A DNA stretch of 64,000 nt, from contig WHVA01000074.1 in assembly GCA_015179125.1 (NCBI GenBank), positions 1 to 64,000 of the forward strand. The letters run 5' to 3'. The notes under the pieces are model-generated. The model made no database searches. It had not been told where the DNA came from and worked only from the letters and a program-made list of their open reading frames with translations. Position numbers and translations under genes: made by a program. Source of the DNA: Gautieria morchelliformis. Taxonomy: Eukaryota > Basidiomycota > Agaricomycetes > Gomphales > Gomphaceae. Below, in pieces: positions 55,906 through 64,000 of the stretch (positions are counted from its first letter, which is position 1; every line of letters begins with the position of its first letter).

Positions 55906-55914
55906 TATAAAAGG
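55906..55914 (+). promoter_or_regulatory. TATA box of the presumed 5' LTR of element H
   Basis: TATAAAAGG about 750 bases before the gag start at 56662, in a non-coding stretch (about 55.4-56.65 kb) that is probably LTR plus leader. LTR ends were not resolved. Confidence 0.4.
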
Positions 55915-56661
55915 AGGCCATTCAGACCCCCTAGGAGAATCATCCATTCTAGCAATCTAACATCTTCTATCCACGTGACCTCGTGTGACTTGCATCTTAG
56001 TAAGCTGCTAATCCCAGCTAGGGTTATTCACTTACTTTAGTGTCTAATTCCTTGTTAAGTAGATACTTTTCTGCTTAGCCACCTAGACTAATCCTCTGGG
56101 TGTAATTCTACAGAGTGAGTCTGTCAATTGATAGTCTTGCCATTCGCACTCCAATACCCGAGACGATCTGAGCAGTCGATTTTCCTGATTAGAGACTTTC
56201 ACAAGTCACTTCTAAAACTCGTTCATCCCTTGTTTTATTGCTGTGCGCTGGTAGATTATCAGGGCAGTCCATTTATAAACTCACCTGCTAAGTACATTCC
56301 TTTATATTTTGGAATACACTTGGACCCCAAGAGTGTCCTTGAACCTACAGTCTTTTAGTTTATTGTTCAGTGCTGCTAAGAAACGCATTGCCTTCCATCC
56401 GTATTAACTTGGACTAGTTTTTATGCGGATTGCAACCAAGGTACAAATATTAAATTATTTACGGAGTTGTGCTGCAGCATTGTTTAATATTCTTTGAGTC
56501 TCGTAAACGACATGTTCTGATAGATTGAAGTGTTAGCAATAACACCAAAGCCTTGAAGGGTTCTAAAACACCGGTGGACGTTCTGGGAATCGCTTAGCAG
56601 TGTTTCGAGTGTAGAATTTACTACCATTGCTGAGGTCTCCAAACCTGCAATAACACAGACC

Positions 56662-59600
56662 ATGCTTAACCTCGTGTCCCACTCTTTAGAAGCTTCCTCT
56701 GGGAAACTTTCAATAGACGGAACTTATCCTTACTATATGCTTACCTCTCCTCCTTCACCTTTACCTTATCTCAACCCTTGCTCAACACCGAACCAAACCG
56801 CACCTCGTCTCGAATCGTTTCGTGACAAACTCGCTTCTTTCAGAAACTCGGGTATGTCTTCATCTACTATTCATCATCATCGTGACTCTGTCACACCCAC
56901 TAACAATCCATTGGAGGATCCATTGTTGGATACTCCTCAGGAGACTGAAGCCAGCATTCTCGAGACTTCGTTTGCTCGTGAACCGATGCATCTCAGTCAC
57001 CCACCTGTTCAATGGGCATTTGCATACCCATTACAGGAGTCCCTTAAGGACATCTGTATAGTGCCTTCTGAGCCTTTCAGGTCTTTCAAGGCTGCGGGTA
57101 GAAGGAGAGAGCTAAGGTCTGATCATAACCTTTCTATCAGAAGAGACCACTTACTGTCTTTAGCCGAGATTGCAATAGACCGCTCTAAGTGTAAAGGATG
57201 TCGATCTTAAGACCTTGTATCACAAGGCACTACAGAACTTGACCAATGAGTGGTATTCTGAATGCTACGTAGTGACAGGTAAGAGTAAGATGTGATGGGA
57301 ACTGCTAGCCGGTTCCCACGCATAAACTATACAGTGGGTCCCTAAGGGCCCACTGGGATTATGTAATAACTATTGTACATGTAGATACATGGGTTATTTA
57401 CACTAAGTGCCCACACCTAAAGTTCTATCTCGTGCAGCAGAAGGGGCTTTCAGATACGAAATGGCTATGCTAGACTCAGTTCTACTTGGCCATCCTGATT
57501 GTATCTCTGGTCAGATTGCTATAGGATATTACGTTGAACCGTTTAAGTATAAAACCATGTATGATCACTTAACCTGTCTTGCTGAAGACCGGCAAGGTGT
57601 CTTGCAGGACTTAAACCTTCCATCTATGCCTATTCCTTCTCTACCTAATGAATGGCCTTCAGACTCCCTGTGGGAAGCTAAGTCTCTGGAAATAATCTTT
57701 GTCGCTTTGCGCGAAGATGTCGAAAATTTCTTAGCCTTCTATTGGGATGCAGTGGCAAAATCCAAAGGAACCTGGAAACTGTCGAAGGAAGACTTTGCTT
57801 CCCCGTCGTTACCAGACCTTGAGGAAATGTCTGCCAACCCTGAAATATTTCACATGCGCTACACTGCTTCGTATAACGCTTTGAAGAGAAAGTTGGCAGC
57901 AGATAAACGCTTCAACGAAGCAACAGTTAAGACTGTTCAGGAGACTCCTGCTTTCGAGCATGATACTCCCCCTCACATGTCTAGACCTTCAAGGGTAGCT
58001 TGTGAGCCAGTCTTTCCCCAGAAAGATGTCCCTATTACCTCTCAAGGTGACACTGAACATAGTCTCCCATAGACCATGATCAGGTTAGAAGAAGACAGTC
58101 AACTGCCTACTCACATAGGCCTAGACCATCTATGACTATTCATTCACCTTACAATCAGAACCCAACCAAGCTTACTGGGTTGGATGGCTTGGAAGAATTG
58201 TTCCAAACTCCTGCTGATAACAGGAGGAGGACTATCTTCAGCCAGTCCCTGATGGACTTATGGAGTTTCCAGAGGCGCACCACCCCTGGAGACGAGCCTT
58301 CAGACAATGAAGAGTCTTCAGATCCACCTCCTACTCCTTCTCATTACCCATCTAAACTTCCTTCATTCCCTTCGGGAGGAAGAGGTAACCCGCCTGGCAG
58401 ACCTGGTGATTCAGGCCTCCTGAGGCGATGATGACGCGGAGGAACGGCCCTAATCTGGACCGGGGGGATAGCAATAAAGTGGTAAACCTAGTGTCGATGC
58501 CTTACCTAGCCAAAGTAAGCTGGAGGCATATTTTGATAACAAACTATGTCCTGATGTGGTCCCCGAATGGGATGGCAACCCTGACACATTAGCACAGTGG
58601 ATTTTGAAAGTGAATCACCTTTCTCAAAACTCTGCACAGTCTTCAGACAGCTGGGATGTATTGTCCCTCTGAGACTTCGCAAGGGTGCGGAATTTGGTTC
58701 TTTTCCTTGCCTCTGTCACATTTCAAGAAGCCACCACAGACTGGAAATCAATCAGAGACGTAATCGAGCATATTACATGAACCGGGCATGGTTAGACAGA
58801 CAGAAAGCAAGAGCTACTCGTGCTACTTTCCAAGAAGCTAGTCATTCTAATGAGACTCCTAGTGAGTACTACGTTAGAAAGGCAGAGCTACTGAGGCTTG
58901 TCAGTAAGCTGACTGACTCAGAACTCATTATGGAAATCATGAACAGGGCACCCTCCTATTGGCATACGGTCATTGATGCTCATAGGTGTGCAGATGCTGT
59001 TGAATTCCAGTCTGCCATCAAGTACCATGAGGAATCCTTGTCTCATCCACCTTTCACCTCAGGTGATAGTATGGAAAGACACATTAGAAGTTTGGAGAAT
59101 GCTTTACAATCCAAACCACGAATTGACTCTAGAAATTCTTCGGACAGAACGTTCCGAGATGCTAGATCACATTTGGTGGGATGGTCATCTAAGCTGAGCC
59201 CTCCTAAGTATCCTAAGGATGATTCAAATGTGTCTACGAGATCCACTCCTGAATCAAAGGGAGCTAGGCCATGCAAGCATTGTGGAAGTAGTAAGCATTG
59301 GGACAACGAGTGTAAACATGCAAAGTCTACAGCTCGTTCCCGTCTTACTCAATCCTCTATTGAGGAGGACAACGCTGACATGGCCTATGAGGATTTGTAC
59401 CTCGATGCCATTCATGAGTCGGAACATGAATTTGACCCTGACCCTGCCCATGCAAACTCTGTTAACTCGGAAGCTGCAGCGGAATCGGAAGAACCTCAAT
59501 CGGATTTTCACGAAACCCCTCAGACTCCGGAAGCTCACTGTCAACTTGCTAAGCAAGTGAGCCCATCAGAGGATGTGTCTACTCTGGGGGGATCCTACGA

Positions 59601-59940
59601 TTCTAAGAGCAACCCTTCATCTAGCTCTGGAGAGTCTAACTCTATGACTCGCCGAGAAAGAAGAAGATTACAGAAAGATGCCAAGCACGTGCTAACATAT
59701 CTGCGGAACCTCAATCTAAGAGGTTGGGCCCCAAACTCTCTGATTAAACTCAGGAGGTTTATGTCCAGACCTGCAGGCTGTGCTTTCCTTGGATCCTCTG
59801 CTTCAACGGCTAATGTTTGGTTGGGTGAATGCCTACCGCCAGATCTCATTGATCCAATGTCAGAAGAAGCTAAGCCCTTCCTCTCCAATCCTATGACACC
59901 CTCTTCTGGAGATTCTCCTGTAGTGGCTTCTCACCATTAG
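56662..59940 (+). pseudogene. Element H gag (Ty3/gypsy type), with possible intron and frameshifts
   Basis: The plus-strand frame starts MLNLVSHSLEASSGK and runs to KALQNLTNEWYSECYVVT (57271). A GT-AG interval 57273-57409 then leads in frame to PTPKVLSRAAEGAFRYEMAM. Further pieces at 58132-58431 and 58530-59940 include FDNKLCPDVVPEWDGNPDTL, YYMNRAWLDRQKARATRATF, NETPSEYYVRKAELL and a CCHC knuckle, CKHCGSSKHWDNEC. Frames change near 58080, 58435 and 58600-58750. The last piece ends with a basic RRERRRLQKDAKHVL stretch. No pol follows before 60,230. Gag identity is clear from the capsid and knuckle. Confidence 0.8.
57190..57404 (+). repeat. Right arm of a 215-bp inverted repeat
   Basis: Inverse of 54440-54655. 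In this copy the coding part belongs to gag H and the rest is the candidate intron 57273-57409. Confidence 0.88.
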
Positions 59941-59999
59941 TACAAAGTAGCAAACAAAATTAAAACCTGCATTGAACTACATACAGTAAGCTAAGCTTG

Positions 60000-60235
60000 A
60001 CATTGTTCCCCCTCAGCACCCAAAATGCAAAATAAAAAATGCTTATTTTATTTGGATTTTTTAGTTCTATGCCCCAGCTATGGTCCACATAGCTTCAGAT
60101 ATGAAATTTCAAGTGGATTGGAGTGATATCAAGCAAGATATCATTGTTTGAGGTTTGCGCGCTAAAACGGAAGCAAATCCGACGCGCACCTTAGGTACTG
60201 CAAACGGGTGTAACACCTAAAAACCAATCTTGACA
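60000..60235. repeat. Relative of the palindromic MITE (one arm)
   Basis: ATGCCCCAGC...CCACATAGCTTCAGATATGAAATTTC and TACTGCAAACGGGTGTAACACCTA parallel the right arm of the MITE at 4968-5148, including the TCTTGACA end. The opposite arm is missing or diverged. Confidence 0.5.
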
Positions 60236-61278
60236 CACCGGTCCTGGGAAGACGATATGGAGGATGAAGAGAGAGAGGAGGAGAAAGGGGTGGAAATGGA
60301 GGAGGAGGACGAGCAGAGGGTCAAGAAAGTGCGGCTCGGAAAAGGGGGAGCGGAAGCGAAGAAGAAGGGCAAGGAGTCAGCAGAGTCGCTGGATGACCTG
60401 ATCAAGAAACTTACCTCATTGAAAGTACACAACACCAGCTATGCGGTCAATTACGCGAAGCTCGTCCTTTACTACCTGACAGTGGCGGACCGTCTTGCAG
60501 TGCCGACATCGTTTCAGGCAGGGAATACAGCACCGAACGCACCTCTCTGGCCAACAAGACCATCATACAACTTACAGTCCAACGGCCCTTGGCCTTGTGC
60601 CTTTTGTAAGTGGCTTGGGTGCATGACGAGGAGATGTGAGGTGGCAGCCCAGTACATCAGAGAAGGGAAGATTATTCAGAGGGGAGACTGGTATAGATGG
60701 CCTGACAACTCACACATTCTAATGCATGAGAACGGAATCAAGCACGTTGTTGACATGGAACTATAAAATCGACGAATCCCAGGTGCATGTATTCAGGAGG
60801 TCCACTCAGCAGACAATGTTTGTTGGTACAGAGGTGGACTCACTGGTAAAGAACGGGGTGGAGGGTTTTGTGGTGGAAGTGGAGGAGTAGAGGAATGGGG
60901 AAGAGGAGGAGAGGGTGAGAGATGAGCATCCTGTGTTGGTGGTGCCGGCCATGCAAGGAGCAGGAGGTTACAAGGCCGCAGAATCTACGTCTCAATACAA
61001 GTTCCAGTCCAAGATAGAAGATTCTTGCTCACCAGAAGACATATTTAATGCAGTGTTGGATACCCCCATCACACTGCCCCTTTGACACATCGCAGCCAGC
61101 TGTCCAGATGTACGGAGACGAATGGTGGACAATTTCAAAACAAGTAAGGTATCAGCACCTGCCTTGTTTACAGAGCGTGCAGATGTACTCAGAGTAGGTG
61201 ATGACATCGCTATACCATATCACTGTCCGCCCCGAGAACTAGATATTCTGCTGCAGGGCATACATCAAGTCATCGGGG
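60236..61278 (+). pseudogene. Element G gag-side region (Ty3/gypsy)
   Basis: The frame reads through a Glu-rich stretch (EEREEEKGVEMEEEDEQRVK), DDLIKKLTSLKVHNTSY, a degenerate knuckle (PWPCAFCKWLGCMTRRCEVA) and YIREGKIIQRGDWYRWPDNS up to a stop at 60766, and continues in other frames as VDNFKTSKVSAPALFTERAD and ELDILLQGIHQVIGV at 61280. This is the usual link between gag and protease in mushroom gypsy elements. Several frame changes show it is inactive. Confidence 0.75.
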
Positions 61279-61280
61279 TA

Positions 61281-62193
61281 AGATAGAAGTCATCTTAAAC
61301 TGGCACCTTTATGTAAGCGGGCGCTTAGGTCACATGATGCGCCAAATCCTCGCCTTGGGGATTTTTTTTTTTTTTTTCCCCTTTCAGAAGGCACCTTGGT
61401 GCAATGACATGTTCTATAATATAATTAGTGACATTGAATTATATTACATGAATTCCTTGTCCAACTCAGACATAATGTTTGGAGGTAAAGTACGATGGGC
61501 ATGGTATTTACGGTTTTCCCAGACAGCTTGTGCCCCATTCAACCCTTTTTTGTAGGCATCTATAAATCGGGCCAACCTATTAGCATCCCTGTTGAGGAGT
61601 TAGAATCTGCTGATAGGAAACAATTCTCACACACCTCTGAATCTGTACAAAGGGGACATCATCTAGACAGCCACAATCCCTGAGGCCTGAATGTGTGAAT
61701 GGGGTCAAGCACAACCTGCCGGGCGGTCAAAGTGACGACTAAGCAAGCGGCCTGCAGTGGAACTCACCTAGTGTAAGGTTGTACCTACCTAAACCCTGAT
61801 TTAAGCAGTAGAAATGTGTAGCAAGGGCCCCAGAGTGGTTTGAAGCTTTTTTCGTGCGTCGTCCAAAGGTTCGAAAGGCTGACAAATAGGTCATGTGACC
61901 TATCACGTGACCGCCAAATTCCATCGGTCCAAAAACCGAAATTGCAGGAAATCATTCTAGGACATCAGAAAAATAATTTGGTATTTTTTCTATGTCACAT
62001 TTTGGATGCTATATATCTCCTCAATAAATATAGATATATCCTAAGTCTCTCCTAAGGATTGTAGGTAGACATGTCCCAAAGAGACTCTAGGAAGCCATTT
62101 GGCAAAAAGTGTTTGCCTTCGAGTGTTATTGAGCTCGCCGTTGGACTGTGCTCAGCTTATGTAAGGGGTGCCAGTTTAAGATGACTTCTATCT
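61281..62193. mobile_element. Non-autonomous Tc1/mariner-like element (913 bp)
   Basis: Perfect 27-bp terminal inverted repeats (61281-61307 and 62167-62193; start AGATAGAAGTCATCTTAAAC) flanked by TA (61279-61280 and 62194-62195). Removing it with one TA joins the protease of element G in frame as VIGVFDTASSLVNI. No transposase ORF inside. Confidence 0.85.
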
Positions 62194-62195
62194 TA

Positions 62196-62491
62196 TTTGA
62201 TACGGCCTCGTCACTGGTCAATATCCGACATGGTCTGGTTAAGAAACTAGGAATTGCCATCAATCCAGATGTACGGGTCAATATGACCATGGTGAATGGC
62301 AGAGGTGATTCAACGACGGGAGTAGTGGAAAACCTGCAAATCACGATAAGTTCAATCACGATCCCAGTACACACACATGTGGTCGATGACAATGCAACAA
62401 CGCACCGTACAATGTACTGCTGGGCTGGCCGTTCCAAGTTATTGGAAAGATTGACACTACAAACATTGGCGAGACACTCACTATCCATGAC
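62196..62491 (+). pseudogene. Element G protease
   Basis: FDTASSLVNIRHGLVKKLGI follows the MITE: a retropepsin active site with Asp-Thr-Ala, then VNMTMVNGRGDSTTGVVENL and ITISSITIPVHTHVVDD. The solo LTR at 62492 splits the frame. Confidence 0.8.
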
Positions 62492-63200
62492 TGTTACGTG
62501 TCGGAAATCCCGGAGGTCGGAACTGGAAAGGACAACAGCTTCAACTTATGTGTTGCGCCCCTGATGAACTACCGTCCTAAGTATTTCGGAATTGGCTTGT
62601 GGATGTCAGAGAAGGCGGAAGTCGGGAACAGAGTACTGAGGGTCGAGGGTCGGAGAACAAAGGTCAGAAGAGGCGGAAGAGGCGGAGGACAGAGGGTCGA
62701 GAGCGGAAGGAGACAAGACTAGCAAAACTCGCTGTACTAAGAACAGGAGACAGTGTGAAGGGATTCATGTATCAAAGTCGATTATCTGATTGCAGAAACG
62801 GAGACATACATGAGGGGGTTTTATACAAAGAGCAGAAGCAACAGGTAATGGTATGGTACTAAGCAAATTCCAGAGAGTGCGGGAATCAGATAGACATACG
62901 GGGCAAGTAACTAATGCGGAACAAGGGGATGACAAGGGGGTGCAGGGTAGGGTAAGTATAATGGCATAGAACAAGGCGAGTAAGTACAATGGGTATCGGA
63001 ACAAACGGAATAACAGAAATAGTATCTTGCTGTGTCAGGGTCGAGTACAGGGGCCGGTGTCTGGAGGTGGCCAGGGGGACTGAAAGAACAAGGGTCGAGG
63101 TAGAGGGTTGCGGATGGTGCGGATGTTGCGGAATAGAGTTGGAGGTAGCGTGGAGGATATGCGGAGGTGGCAGAGATGGTTGAGCGGAACAGTCGTAACA
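62492..63200 (-). repeat. Solo LTR B (709 bp) with target duplication ATGAC
   Basis: TGTTACGTGTCGG to CAGTCGTAACA, flanked by ATGAC at 62487-62491 and 63201-63205. It has the ATTATCTGATT tract and minus-strand TATA (TTTTATACAAAG) of family A, so B is a sister family. Inserted in element G. Confidence 0.92.
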
Positions 63201-63205
63201 ATGAC

Positions 63206-64000
63206 CCTCGACACACTCATCATAGGATCCAGGTACCTACTCGACCCCATGTGACGCCGTGCCACCATAGCAGTCATTACCTAGGCCTCACGAGCTGTCA
63301 AAGCTCCCCATGTTCAGCAGGTTTCTACCACCTGTTCCTGCCCTTCGAGCAAATGTGTCAGCAGGAACGTGCTACTGGCTGCAGGAACTATATGGCATAC
63401 CTGCTCCTCTGGAGGTTTTTGTCATGCGCAGGTATAAGCCTGTCGAGAGACAAGTCTGACCTGTTGCAACAACCCTACCAGAAGACTGTCATGTCAAACG
63501 GAGGTTTCCAGAGGACCCATTGAGACCACTTACCCTTTTGCCAACAAAGCTGACGGGGAGGTTGGAGTTTGCAACAAGGTTGACAAAGGAGAGATGGGAG
63601 GTGTTGCAGGTAGGGGAGGATGGTTTCCTGTGGGAAGAGGAAGTGAAGTTAGCTTTTGCAGTGCTGAAGAACAACAAGGAAGGGTTCCCATGGACAGAAG
63701 CAGAGAAAGACGGTTCAGGGACGACTACTTTGAGCCAGTAGTGATTCTGACGATTGAGCATGAACCTTGGGCCGAGCGTAACTATCCTATTCCATGCAGT
63801 CTCTTTGAGCAGGTTGTGTCCATCGTCAAGGACAAGATAGCCTCGTGGGTTTTTGAGCCTTCATCATCTTCCTACCAATCGAAGTGGTTCTGTGTCGTGA
63901 AAAAGAATGGCACACTGCGGATTGTTCACGACCTCCAGCCTTTGAATGCTGTAACGATCAAAGATGCCAGCCTGCTGCCAGCAGTAGAACAGTATGCGGA
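63206..64000 (+). pseudogene. Element G: end of protease and start of RT, cut by the window
   Basis: After the LTR the frame continues (HTHHRIQVPTRPHV). An RT fingers region appears from 63760: PWAERNYPIPCSLFEQV, then KWFCVVKKNGTLRIVHDLQP and LNAVTIKDASLLPAVEQY to the last base. The YxDD motif lies beyond the window. Confidence 0.85.

Noticed and set aside
62148..62564. 138-residue ORF as one protein
   Set aside because: Its start lies in the MITE terminal repeat and its end in solo LTR B; only the middle is protease.

Overview
The window looks like nuclear DNA of a filamentous basidiomycete, most likely an Agaricomycete. Genes carry many short GT-AG introns (43-75 nt). There is a tandem pair of AA14-family secreted enzymes, known mainly from wood-decay mushrooms. 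The repeats are LTR retrotransposons of fungal Ty3/gypsy (chromovirus) and Ty1/copia type. No rRNA, tRNA or CRISPR array was recognised.

Layout. Positions 1-22,832 are a dense, nested retrotransposon block: a minus-strand copia element running off the left edge; LTR, LINE-like and palindromic MITE debris; then an old minus-strand gypsy element (C) split by two solo LTRs, one of which is itself split by a nearly complete 8-kb chromovirus (A1, 11169-19149); then an internally deleted copia element (F). Positions 24,149-43,760 are a gene island: a MetE-like methyltransferase, a Spc34-like protein with seven exons, two weak unknown genes, a short-chain dehydrogenase, the two AA14 genes with the same nine-exon structure, a truncated Pcl/Pho80-type cyclin ending in a perfect 62-bp hairpin, a small unknown ORF and a J-domain fragment. 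Positions 44,426-64,000 are a second retroelement block: chromovirus A2, a decayed third relative (A3), copia debris, a gypsy gag (H), and a gypsy gag-pol (G) interrupted by a TA-flanked MITE and a solo LTR and running off the right edge.

The most striking system is in chromoviruses A1 and A2. Between pol and the 3' LTR, on the strand opposite gag-pol, both carry an accessory gene. It encodes a long charged helix, a six-cysteine zinc-cluster motif with the basic triplet second rather than first, and a C-terminal predicted coiled coil. It is uninterrupted in A1, stop-containing in A2, and recognisable as a 5' remnant in A3. The same elements have LTRs crowded with CGGAA on one strand, which is a plausible target for a CGG-binding zinc-cluster protein. 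They also show an 11-nt match between the predicted transcript 5' end and the primer-binding site, as expected for Tf1-style self-priming, and an A-AAA-AAA heptamer at the gag stop. The copia elements instead have a primer site matching the anticodon region of initiator tRNA-Met, with the apparent gag start codon inside that site.

All splice junctions and gene models here were read by eye and kept only where the frame stayed open. Family names rest on motif recognition, not on database searches.
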